From the NCBI RefSeq assembly GCF_006483445.1, contig NZ_PPPT01000132.1, positions 1 to 40,909 on the forward strand: a stretch of DNA of 40,909 nucleotides, read 5' to 3'. Numbering within the stretch: position 1 is the stretch's first letter; every line of letters starts with the position of its first letter. The notes under the pieces are model-generated. The model did no database searches and was not told where the DNA came from. It saw only the letters and a list, made by a program, of their open reading frames with translations. Positions 12,861-19,859 of the stretch are shown here, piece after piece. The DNA is from Bradyrhizobium guangdongense. GTDB lineage: Bacteria > Pseudomonadota > Alphaproteobacteria > Rhizobiales > Xanthobacteraceae. The position numbers were made by a program, and so were the translations under genes.

Positions 12861-12926
12861 GGGCCCGGAAAATGGTAGATTGCACGTAATGGGAAGTCGC
12901 CGGTTCGATCCCGGCTGGGTCCACCA
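12861..12926 (+). pseudogene. Degenerate tRNA / tRNA 3'-end remnant
   Basis: A perfect T-arm (GCCGG 12899-12903, loop TTCGATC, CCGGC 12911-12915) is followed by a 7-nt acceptor strand TGGGTCC (12916-12922), discriminator A and encoded CCA (12924-12926). GGGCCCG at 12861-12867 could pair with that acceptor strand using two G-U pairs. Only 66 nt then separate the ends, about 10 fewer than a real tRNA. Fragments GGTAGA and GCACGT recall D- and anticodon-arm sequence, but neither arm can fold. It is either a decayed tRNA or the 3' tRNA segment left as an attachment site by an integrated element. No anticodon can be read, so the isotype is unknown. Confidence 0.6.
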
Positions 12927-12975
12927 TCTACCTACGGGCCTATAGTTCTAACTGGGAAAACAGCCCTCTTTCCTC

Positions 12976-13005
12976 GCGCCGCTCAGCCTTCGGGTTGAGC
13001 GGCGC
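12976..13005 (-). terminator. Strong hairpin after the small zinc-ribbon gene
   Basis: A 13-bp stem with one G-U pair and a TTCG tetraloop (GCGCCGCTCAGCC, TTCG, GGTTGAGCGGCGC). It begins 2 nt after the stop codon of the minus-strand gene at 13008-13193. No T-run follows on the minus strand, so it may be an RNA-stabilising or weak terminator hairpin. Confidence 0.5.
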
Positions 13006-13007
13006 TT

Positions 13008-13193
13008 TCATGCGGCGGCCTCCCAGTCCGTCAACCAAGCAGACTTCTTGGTCCAAAAATGCTCGTCGCCGCACAGCGGGCAAACCATTCGCATTTTCAT
13101 TTCGACGGCCTGCGCGAAAGCGGCTTCCGTCATTTGGACTCCGGTCTGAATTTCCTTTTCGAGCACCGGACACCTGATAGCTACAAAGGCCAT
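13008..13193 (-). CDS. Small zinc-ribbon-like protein, function unknown
   Basis: A 61-residue protein of a type common in Bradyrhizobium and annotated as hypothetical. It has MAFVAIRCP at the N-terminus with Cys8, and CPLCGDEHFW with Cys38 and Cys41, suggesting a small zinc-binding fold. WLTDWEAAA ends the protein. The ATG at 13193 has AGGGAG 7-8 nt upstream on the minus strand, which decides the start over a longer overlapping frame. A strong hairpin follows the stop codon. It lies inside the lower-GC islet, so it may be cargo. No signal peptide or membrane segment is visible. Confidence 0.7.
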   Translation of the reverse strand: MAFVAIRCPVLEKEIQTGVQMTEAAFAQAVEMKMRMVCPLCGDEHFWTKKSAWLTDWEAAA

Positions 13194-13403
13194 TGGAAAA
13201 CTCCCTGCGTTTAGAGAGTCTCTTATTAATCACAATTTTCGCGGTGGATTGCTTCAAAAAATATGATGAATTGTTAAATCGGTCACGGACTAACCGCCTG
13301 TTAGAAAAGGTAGTTTTTTAGAAGTGTAACAATCCGCAACATTATAACGCGGTTTTTGCCTAGCTTCCGTTGAATTTCCGGGGCTTCCCAAGCCTCTCGA
13401 CTG
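13194..13403. other. AT-rich stretch without a gene
   Basis: About 210 nt, far richer in A/T than the flanks (runs such as TTATTAATCACAATTTT and AAAAAATATGATGAATTG). It probably contains the promoter of the zinc-ribbon gene, but I could not pick -35/-10 elements with confidence. Confidence 0.5.
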
Positions 13404-13559
13404 CTAAGCCGCCACATCGGCCGGCTCGGCCAGTGCACGCGAGACGGTCGAGGCGCTGACGCCAAGCACTTCGCCGATTTCCCGCAAGCCTCGCCCATTG
13501 CTCTGCATTGTCCTGGCTTCGCTCAACTGTGTGGGATTGAGCTTCGGTTTGCTGAATGT
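13404..13559 (-). pseudogene. Serine recombinase (resolvase/invertase) C-terminal HTH remnant
   Basis: The minus strand encodes 51 residues before a TAG. SKPKLNPTQLSEARTM is followed by GRGLREIGEVLGVSAST and VSRALAEPADVAA. This is the C-terminal Hin-type helix-turn-helix of serine recombinases (K-L-x-P-x-Q...A-R, then L-x-E-I-x-x-x-L-G-V-S-x-S-T-V-x-R-A-L). The catalytic domain is absent. Directly upstream in the same frame is TGA (13560-13562), the stop codon of the secreted-protein gene, so the fragment has no start of its own. It most likely marks a recombinase gene interrupted or replaced when the neighbouring genes arrived. Confidence 0.65.
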
Positions 13560-14231
13560 TCATTGCTCGCAACGGGCAACGTTGCCAGTTACGCTCATGG
13601 ATGCGGTATCAGTGCTGGACGTCCTGATGCCCAAATCAGCGTGTTGTCTTTGTGCGGGAATGCACTTCGACCACCTCGTCTCGGTGGTCGCATTTTCAGC
13701 GGTTCCGTTTGTGATTGTGTATTGAATCCTAACGCCGTACCGGCAGTCATTGTTGCCCCACAGCGTTTCGTATTGGTTGAATACGGTTCTCGAGGTTTTC
13801 TCGGAAGCCCGCTCTATCAAACCAGAGGGATGGCATAAAACCGATGGTGCATCGGGCCTGGAGGCATTCATCTTTTCGCACCGAGCTATTCGCCTATCGT
13901 ACTTCGCTTTAACTTCCGCTATGCCTTCGACGTGTCCTCCCACACATTTCCGTTCCGCCCTCTGTGCCTCTGGCACCATCGTTACGTCGATGTCTTCGCG
14001 TAACGCCTTCAGAACGGGTAACATTCGCCGACACTCTTCTGCACCCAGAGTGTCAAGATTGATATCGTCTGAAAAACCCAGCTTATATGCTTCTTTGTCC
14101 CACTTACTCACGAATGCGCTTACGAAACGCGCATAACCTGCTCTAATGTCGTCGCATGGCGCCGCTCGTGCGCGGTAGCTTAGGCCGGAACCAGCAATCA
14201 AAATTGCCAACGCTAAAATATAACGAGGCAT
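13560..14231 (-). CDS. Secreted cysteine-containing protein, function unknown (islet)
   Basis: A 223-residue protein from the ATG at 14231. That start has GGAG 5 nt upstream and opens a clean signal peptide (MPRYILALAILIAGSGLSY, then ARA before APCDD). A longer start at 14282 overlaps the previous stop as ATGA and cannot be ruled out. The mature protein has at least six cysteines (PCDD, AEECRR, ERKCVG, ARCEKM, VLCHP, NNDCRYG, SKCIPA), suggesting disulphides in the periplasm or outside the cell. The end (NGTAENATTETRWSKC, then a Ser/Thr-rich tail) resembles no domain I know. It is coupled to the upstream secreted gene 14279-14857. Its stop is read in frame with the recombinase remnant downstream. 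Codon use and GC are lower than in kdp. Confidence 0.6.
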   Translation of the reverse strand: MPRYILALAILIAGSGLSYRARAAPCDDIRAGYARFVSAFVSKWDKEAYKLGFSDDINLDTLGAEECRRMLPVLKALREDIDVTMVPEAQRAERKCVGGHVEGIAEVKAKYDRRIARCEKMNASRPDAPSVLCHPSGLIERASEKTSRTVFNQYETLWGNNDCRYGVRIQYTITNGTAENATTETRWSKCIPAQRQHADLGIRTSSTDTASMSVTGNVARCEQ

Positions 14232-14278
14232 CCAAACTCCAGGCAGTGTTTTTGCCAATGGCTGCTTCACCGTGTCTC

Positions 14279-14857
14279 TCATCGCGCGCTACCGGCGGAA
14301 AACGTTGCACTCTCAATCTGAGGAGGTGTCTTACAATAACTCTCAAGGACTTTAAAACCTGCTGCCTCGATAGTCCTGCTGTCCGGCCTTTTCGTGCAAT
14401 CCGGGATAACATCGCTGGCGGTAAATCTAATGTCGATACTTCGAGATCGGCACTTGTTTTCTACTCGGTACCTGTTCAGCCTTACTTGAGTCGGGGGCGT
14501 GATGTAGGTGATGGCATCGTTCGGACATGCAGCACCGGCCGCATTTTTGACGGTCCCCGCACCACAATTGTCTGCGATAAATTGCGTTCCTTCTTGAATT
14601 CCGGCGTCGACACTGTGGCCGCCCGTTGAGCCACAAGCTTGCGCGGCGCTCTGCCATTTCTTGGCATAGCTGATCCAGAGAGGCCAATGGACACACTTCT
14701 GTTCCAGCGACAATTGGCTAAGCGGTTTGGTACCAGTCGCAGTGACAAGAGCTTTCTGCCAAGAGGATGAGATAGCCGCCATATTTTCGCATGCAGCCTC
14801 CGCGTTTCGTGCGTAGAACAATGAACAAAGGATCAGCACCGCTAGTGTGGCTCGCAT
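14279..14857 (-). CDS. Secreted protein with conserved-looking cysteines, function unknown (islet)
   Basis: 192 residues from the ATG at 14857, chosen because GGAGA lies 6-7 nt upstream and the protein then begins with a signal peptide (MRATLAVLILCSLFYARN, AEA before ACENM). Features of the mature part include ISSSWQKAL, SLEQKCVHWPLW, a CGSTGGHSVDAG segment and a C-terminal RVENKCRSRSIDIRF ... VIPDC pair, likely disulphide linked. The layout (Cys near the mature N-terminus, a mid-protein Cys, then an asparagine-Cys-Arg beta segment) loosely parallels its downstream partner, ENKCRSRSIDIRF against NNDCRYGVRIQY, hinting at distant paralogy. No enzyme motif is visible. It forms a two-gene operon with 13560-14231. 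Confidence 0.6.
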   Translation of the reverse strand: MRATLAVLILCSLFYARNAEAACENMAAISSSWQKALVTATGTKPLSQLSLEQKCVHWPLWISYAKKWQSAAQACGSTGGHSVDAGIQEGTQFIADNCGAGTVKNAAGAACPNDAITYITPPTQVRLNRYRVENKCRSRSIDIRFTASDVIPDCTKRPDSRTIEAAGFKVLESYCKTPPQIESATFSAGSAR

Positions 14858-15182
14858 TCGATCTCTCCTAATCCCCAAATGGGCCGCTGTGCGAAACCGA
14901 TGTGGGGAGTTGTTTGTGGCGGTATCCCCTTAGACGTTTTATTTCGCGCCGGCCATATGCCGTCACACTTTGATTGAACGTGGCGGATAACTATGACGCC
15001 TCTGTTCGGCTGCGCCGCATAGTCGCGAGAAGTCCGCTGCGGGTCAAGCACGGGCCGATTTCCATCTAATAAACGCATCAGGCCAGCCGACGTACTACCG
15101 TCGACTAAATACCAGCGGCGGAAGTGTCTTACCCGTAGATCCGCTCTTGCCCGCGATCTCCAACCCGCGCTAGGTGCGTGAC
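14858..15182. other. Intergenic region between divergent islet genes
   Basis: 325 nt between the secreted-protein operon (-) and the HEPN-like gene (+). It must hold both promoters, but no clear sigma-70 or EcfG match was found. A frame of 120 codons on the minus strand (14842-15204) lacks a recognisable protein and a ribosome site. Otherwise I see nothing in it. Confidence 0.5.
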
Positions 15183-15944
15183 ATGGCGAAGCAAAAGAAA
15201 TCAAAGAACAAGGCCCTTCCGACTGGCCACGAACGCATGAAACGCATACCGCCCGCCGACTTCAGTTTACGACCGCACAAATTCGAATTTGACCTGAAGA
15301 AGGCTTATTCGTCCGAGCAATTAGCTGAAATCGGCGCAATCGCTTTGAAGTCGAATCAAATAGAGGCGCACATCGACTTTATCGGCTCCCACATCTTATT
15401 TTCTAAGACACCATTCTGGCTCCAAATCGCAACCAACAATGCTCTCGGCCTGAAGGCTAAACTTGCTCTGCTTCGCGAGTGTATGGAACGCTCGACCTTA
15501 CTGGATGACAAGGTCAAAAACTGCATCAACGATTGCTTCGCCGAAGTTTTGCAATGCCGCGCTTACCGAAACGCCATCATCCATCACCACATTTACGACC
15601 ATACACAGGGCATAGGTACGTTCGTCGATGACGCGAAAAAAAGCTATCAGATTTTGGTGTCGCTCGACGCGCTGACTACGCTCTACCGCGAAGCGGCCCG
15701 GAGCATCGAGCCCGGAATCCATCATGCCAAGCGTGACGGGCGGATAAATGGATTCCGGGCTCGCGCTCGCGCGCGCCCCGGAATGACAGCGGGGATCAAT
15801 CCCCAGCCTTCAGCCGATACCCGATCCCCGTCTCCGTCAGCACGTATTGCGGACGCTCCGGATCGGCTTCGATCTTCTGGCGGAGCTGGCGCACATAGAC
15901 GCGCAGATATTGCGCATCGGTCAGCTCGTCCCATAGTTCCTTGA
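15183..15944 (+). pseudogene. HEPN-like protein gene with a lost 3' end, reading into a repeat and antisense kdpE
   Basis: From the ATG at 15183 about 175 residues look like real protein. A Lys-rich start (MAKQKKSKNK) is followed by a helical region (SSEQLAEIGAIALKSNQIEA) and CRAYRNAIIHHHIYD, where Arg129-Asn130 ... His134 fits the R-x4-6-H signature of HEPN RNases/toxins. From about residue 176 the frame enters the palindromic repeat at 15707-15763 and continues through low-complexity RARARARPG to antisense kdpE, ending 149 nt inside it. The last 78 or so residues are therefore not original, and the native stop has been lost. Activity of the product is unknown; the HEPN call rests on one motif and helical character. 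GTG at 15174 is an alternative start. Confidence 0.5.
15707..15787. repeat. Palindromic repeat at the right edge of the islet
   Basis: Perfect 16-bp inverted arms 15707-15722 (CGAGCCCGGAATCCAT) and 15748-15763, then CGCCCCGGAATGAC at 15774-15787. The inverse of this last block occurs once at 12632-12645 on the other side of the islet (14 of 14). It is a REP-like element of the kind scattered through Bradyrhizobium genomes. It starts 9 nt beyond the kdpE stop and may terminate the kdp transcript. Confidence 0.8.
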
Positions 15945-16485
15945 GCAGGAAGCGATGGGTGAGCACCTTGCCGGCGTGCTGCACCAGCACGCGCAGGAGG
16001 TCGTACTCCTTCGGCGATAGTCTTATGTCCCTGTCGCCGACCTTGACGATCCGGCGCACCAGATCGACGGAGAGATCGCCGCTGCGGAACACCGGCCGCT
16101 CGCCCTTGACCTGCAACTGATGCCGCAGTGCCGCGCGCATGCGCGCCAGCAGTTCGTCCATGCCGAACGGTTTTGTCAAATAGTCGTCGGCGCCGAGATC
16201 CAGCGCCTGCACCTTGCCGGCTTCGTCGCCGCGGCTCGACAGCACCACGATCGGCACGCTCTCGTTGCGAGCGCGGATCGTCCGCAGCAGCTCGTGTCCG
16301 TCGATGTCGGGCAGGCCGAGATCGAGGATGACCAATGCGGGCTCCTCGGCGAGCTTTTCCAGCGCGATCTTTCCGTTCGACGCTTCCAGGACGTCGTAGC
16401 CCTGGGTCGACAATCCCATCCGCAACAATTTGCGGATCGGCGGCTCGTCGTCGACGATCAACACCTTGATCGGGGCGGCACTCAT
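15796..16485 (-). CDS. kdpE: K+-responsive response regulator KdpE
   Basis: OmpR/PhoB-type regulator that, when phosphorylated by KdpD, activates kdpFABC under K+ limitation. At 229 residues it has a receiver domain (about 5-118) with acidic Asp12/Asp13, phospho-acceptor Asp55 in LVILDLGLPD and Lys105 in YLTKPFG. A winged-helix output domain (about 128-226) contains LSPKEYDLLRVLVQHAGKV and TETGIGYRL. Its ATG overlaps the kdpD stop (ATGA at 16482-16485), so both are co-translated. It is the last gene of the kdp operon, with the palindromic repeat just downstream. The truncated islet ORF overlaps its 3' end by 149 nt on the other strand. Confidence 0.95.
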   Translation of the reverse strand: MSAAPIKVLIVDDEPPIRKLLRMGLSTQGYDVLEASNGKIALEKLAEEPALVILDLGLPDIDGHELLRTIRARNESVPIVVLSSRGDEAGKVQALDLGADDYLTKPFGMDELLARMRAALRHQLQVKGERPVFRSGDLSVDLVRRIVKVGDRDIRLSPKEYDLLRVLVQHAGKVLTHRFLLKELWDELTDAQYLRVYVRQLRQKIEADPERPQYVLTETGIGYRLKAGD

Positions 16486-19205
16486 GCGGCGGTATCCAAT
16501 GCGCGGGTCTGTGCCGGAACCGGCAAGCGGATGGTCAGCACCGCGCCGCTCCGGTCGGCTCTGTTGGCGGCCGAGATCGTGCCACGCATGGCCTCGACAA
16601 AGCCGCGAGAGATGGCGAGGCCAAGGCCCGTGCCCGGGCGGACATGGTCGCCCTTCTGCGCGCGGTAGAACTTGTCGAACACGCTTTCGAGCTCGTTGGG
16701 CGGAATGCCATCGCCTTCGTCCGCGACCGAGAGAACCACAAAATCCCTGTCGCGCTGGCTGCGGATCGAGATCGTGGTGTCGGCAGGCGAATATTTCGCG
16801 GCGTTGTCCAAAAGATTGAACAGCACCTGCTCAAACAGCACGGCGTCGAGCTGAAGCATCGGCAAGTCGGCCGCAAACTCCAGATCGACCTTGTGGCTGG
16901 TCAGGATCTTGCTGGCGCGCCGGAGCGCACTGCCGACGATCTCGCTGAGATCGTGCAGCGCCGTCCGCGGCACGATGGCGCCCGACTCGAGCTTGGTCAT
17001 GTCGAGCAAGTTGGCGATGAAGCGGTTGAGCCGCTCGGATTCGTCGATGACGGTGGCGAGCAAATCGCGTTTTTCAGTGTCGGACAAGGCGCCGGCGAGA
17101 TCGCGCATGGTCGAGGCCGCGCCGAGCACGGACGCGAGCGGCGTCTTCAGATCGTGCGAGATCGAGGTCAGCAGCGCCGAGCGCAGCCGCTCGGATTCCA
17201 CGGTGCGCTTGACGCGGTCCATGTCTTCGACCAGCAGCACGCGCTCGATCGCGAGCGCACCCTGGTCGACCAGCGCGTCGAGCAGCCGGCGCTGGTCCGG
17301 CGTCAACAACGGGCCGGTGCGGTCGTTGTCGATGCCGATGACGCCGATCGGCCCGCGCCCGGTGCGCATCGGCAGGAACAGGCGTTTTGCGCCGGGCAGC
17401 GTATCCGACCCGCGGCCGGCGGAACGATCGTTGCTCCAGGCCCAGTTGGCGGCGGCAAGGTCCGCCTGGTCGAGGTCGTCCTCCGGAGGATAGCCCGACT
17501 TTACGGTGAGCACGCCGTCCTCGGGCAACAGCAACACCACGCGCACCTTCAGCATCAACGCGATCTGGTAGGCGGTCGCCCACAGGACGTCATCGAGGCT
17601 CGCAGTGCCGGCGAGCTTGCGGCTGAAGGCATGGAGCTGCTCGGTCATCCGGATGCGGCCGATCGCGGTGTCGGCCTGGGTACGGACGCGCGCGGCGACG
17701 TTGGACACCAGCATCGCAACCACCATGAACAGCACGAAGGCGGCGACATTGGTCGGATCGGTGATGGTGAAGGTATAGATCGGCGGCAGGAAGAAGAAGT
17801 TATAGGAGAGCGAGGCGGCGACGGTCGCGAGCAGCGACGGCCACAGGCCGTAACGCACGGCGACGGCGACCACCGCCGTCAACAGCACGAGATCGACGTT
17901 CTCGATGCCGAAGTAGGGCTGGATCAATTCGGCCGCACCCAGGCCAACCAGCACGATACCGAGCGCTTTCAGATAGGGTAGCGGCTGGAACGGCTCGGCG
18001 CGCGCCGCCGTCTGCACGGCCGTCTTCGGCGCCGCCTCGCCGGGGATCTCGTCACCGGCGATCACGTGCACGGTGATGTTGCCGGAGCGGCGCACCAGGT
18101 CGTGCACGACCGAGCCGCGCGTCATCTCGAACCAGCGCGAGCGGCTCGATTTTCCGATCACGATCTGGGTGACGTTGTTGCCCTGCGCGAAGTTGACGAC
18201 GTCGTCGGCGATGCGGCGGCCGACGGCGGGGATAGTCAGGGCCTCGCCGCCGAGCGATTCGGCAAGCCGCAGCGTGTCGGCGAGCCGATCGCGCTCGGCG
18301 TCGGAGAGCTGCAGCGAGCGCCGCGTCTCGATCGAGATCGCCGTGAACGGCGCATGCAGCCGGTCGGCAAGCCGTTTGGTGTAGCGCACGAGCCCGGCGG
18401 CGCGGGGATCCTCGCTGACGCAGACGAGGATGCGCTCGCCCGCGGCCCAGGGGCCGGCGATCGCATTGGCCTGCATGTGGGTGAGCAGTTGCTCGTCGAC
18501 CCGCTCGGCGGTTCGGCGCAGCGCCAGCTCGCGCAGCGCCGTGAGATTGCCCGGCGAAAAGTAGTGCTCCAGCGCGCGCTCGGCCTGGCGGGGCACATAG
18601 ACCTTGCCCTCCTTCAACCGCTGGATCAGGTCGTCGGGCGTCAGGTCGATCAGCTCGATCGCGTCGGCGCGGTCGAACACCGAATCCGGCACGGTCTCGC
18701 GGACCCTCACATGGGTGATTTGCGCGACGACGTCGTTCAGGCTCTCGATGTGCTGGATATTGACGGCGGTGTAGACGTCGATGCCATGCGACAGCAATTC
18801 CTCGACGTCGAGATGGCGCTTGGGATGGCGGCTGCCGGGCGCGTTGGTATGGGCGAGCTCGTCGACCAGCGCAATCTGCGGGCGGCGCGCGATGACAGCG
18901 TCGAGGTCCATCTCCTCGAGCACCTGGCCGCGATAGTCGAGCCGCTTGCGGGGGATCACCTCCAACCCGTGCAGCAGCGCCTCGGTCTCGGCACGTCCAT
19001 GGGTCTCGACGAAGCCGACGACGACGTCGACGCCGGCCTTGCGCTTGGCATGACCGCTCTGCAGCATTTCATAGGTCTTGCCGACGCCGGGGGCGGCGCC
19101 GACGAAGATCTTGAGCTTGCCGCGCGCGCTCTCCTCCCGGCGCGCGGCCTCCAGCAGCGCCTCCGGCGAGGGACGTTGTTCGGGATCGCGGCGCTGTTGA
19201 ACCAT
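16482..19205 (-). CDS. kdpD: K+ sensor histidine kinase KdpD
   Basis: Inner-membrane sensor kinase of the Kdp system. The full set of domains is present in 907 residues. The N-terminal KdpD domain carries the Walker-like GAAPGVGKT (36-44) and HLDVEELLSHGIDVYTAVNIQ. A Usp-like domain follows (about 255-385, VIGKSSRSRWFEMTRGSVVHDL). Four closely spaced membrane segments lie at about 410-502, and a GAF-type region at about 525-660. The HisKA domain has phospho-acceptor His684 in SISHDLKTPLASVLGA, and the HATPase domain has the N-box NLLDNAAKYS and GTGLGLAI. The start follows the kdpC stop by 40 nt. Co-location with kdpFABC and kdpE makes the role clear; K+ and ionic-strength sensing is known for the family. 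Confidence 0.95.
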   Translation of the reverse strand: MVQQRRDPEQRPSPEALLEAARREESARGKLKIFVGAAPGVGKTYEMLQSGHAKRKAGVDVVVGFVETHGRAETEALLHGLEVIPRKRLDYRGQVLEEMDLDAVIARRPQIALVDELAHTNAPGSRHPKRHLDVEELLSHGIDVYTAVNIQHIESLNDVVAQITHVRVRETVPDSVFDRADAIELIDLTPDDLIQRLKEGKVYVPRQAERALEHYFSPGNLTALRELALRRTAERVDEQLLTHMQANAIAGPWAAGERILVCVSEDPRAAGLVRYTKRLADRLHAPFTAISIETRRSLQLSDAERDRLADTLRLAESLGGEALTIPAVGRRIADDVVNFAQGNNVTQIVIGKSSRSRWFEMTRGSVVHDLVRRSGNITVHVIAGDEIPGEAAPKTAVQTAARAEPFQPLPYLKALGIVLVGLGAAELIQPYFGIENVDLVLLTAVVAVAVRYGLWPSLLATVAASLSYNFFFLPPIYTFTITDPTNVAAFVLFMVVAMLVSNVAARVRTQADTAIGRIRMTEQLHAFSRKLAGTASLDDVLWATAYQIALMLKVRVVLLLPEDGVLTVKSGYPPEDDLDQADLAAANWAWSNDRSAGRGSDTLPGAKRLFLPMRTGRGPIGVIGIDNDRTGPLLTPDQRRLLDALVDQGALAIERVLLVEDMDRVKRTVESERLRSALLTSISHDLKTPLASVLGAASTMRDLAGALSDTEKRDLLATVIDESERLNRFIANLLDMTKLESGAIVPRTALHDLSEIVGSALRRASKILTSHKVDLEFAADLPMLQLDAVLFEQVLFNLLDNAAKYSPADTTISIRSQRDRDFVVLSVADEGDGIPPNELESVFDKFYRAQKGDHVRPGTGLGLAISRGFVEAMRGTISAANRADRSGAVLTIRLPVPAQTRALDTAA

Positions 19206-19245
19206 CAGCCCATTATAATCATCCGTACGCGCTCAGCCTAGGCCG

Positions 19246-19848
19246 CTACTTCGCGGCCTTGTCGAGCGCGAGATTGAGCGCCAGCACGTTGACGCGCGGC
19301 TCGCCGATCAGGCCGAGCAGGCGGCCCTCGGTGTTGGCGGCCACGATCTGCTTGACCGAATCCTCCGATATGCCGCGCGTCTTGGCGACCCGCGGCACCT
19401 GGAATTGCGCTGATGCCGGCGAGATGTGGGGATCGAGGCCGCTGCCGGTCGTGGTGACGAGGTCGACCGGCACGGCGGCATTCGGGTTCTCCGCCTTCAG
19501 CTTGTCCACATCTTCCTTGAGCCGGTCGGCCAGCGCCTTGCTGGTCGGGCCGAGGTTCGAGCCGCCCGAATTGGCCGCGTTGTAGGGCGTGGGCACGGTC
19601 TTGGTCGAATCGGCCGGGTCCGGCGCCACCGTAGCCGAGGGACGGCCGTGGAAATATTTGTCGTCCTTGAATTCCTGCCCGATCAGGGCGGACCCGATGA
19701 CCTTGCCGTCCTTCTCGATCAGGCTGCCTTGCGCCTGGGTCGGGAACAGCACGCCGGCAATGCCGGTCATCGCCAGCGGATAGGCCAGACCCGTGATCGC
19801 AGTGAGCGCGAGCAGCAGGACGATGGCGGGGCGGATTTCTCTGAGCAT
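19246..19848 (-). CDS. kdpC: K+-transporting ATPase subunit KdpC
   Basis: Small accessory subunit that sits between KdpA and KdpB and is needed for assembly and high-affinity ATP use. 200 residues. One N-terminal membrane helix (about 6-35, PAIVLLLALTAITGLAYPLAM) is followed by a periplasmic domain with the family signatures GSALIGQEF, YFHGRPSAT, YNAANSGGSNLGPTS and DLVTTTGSGLDPHISPASA, and VNVLALNLAL near the end. GGAGG lies just upstream of the ATG, with 11 nt between the kdpB stop and this start. Confidence 0.95.
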   Translation of the reverse strand: MLREIRPAIVLLLALTAITGLAYPLAMTGIAGVLFPTQAQGSLIEKDGKVIGSALIGQEFKDDKYFHGRPSATVAPDPADSTKTVPTPYNAANSGGSNLGPTSKALADRLKEDVDKLKAENPNAAVPVDLVTTTGSGLDPHISPASAQFQVPRVAKTRGISEDSVKQIVAANTEGRLLGLIGEPRVNVLALNLALDKAAK

Positions 19849-19859
19849 GATGGGCCTCC

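Larger units (their letters stand above)
12624..13007. other. Gene-free left edge of the islet
   Basis: This 384-nt gap holds no convincing CDS. GC falls clearly after about 12700. It contains a single half of a palindromic repeat (GTCATTCCGGGGCG at 12632-12645), the tRNA-like remnant at 12861-12926 and the hairpin at 12976-13005. The rest shows no recognisable motif. Confidence 0.6.

Noticed and set aside
12861..13060. Acceptor piece of a permuted two-piece tmRNA
   Set aside because: Alphaproteobacterial tmRNA genes carry the coding piece after the CCA end, but no matching 5' acceptor strand or tag reading frame follows 12926.
14842..15204. 120-codon minus-strand frame upstream of the secreted protein
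   Set aside because: No recognisable protein sequence, no ribosome site, and its end overlaps the better-supported start at 14857 in another frame.
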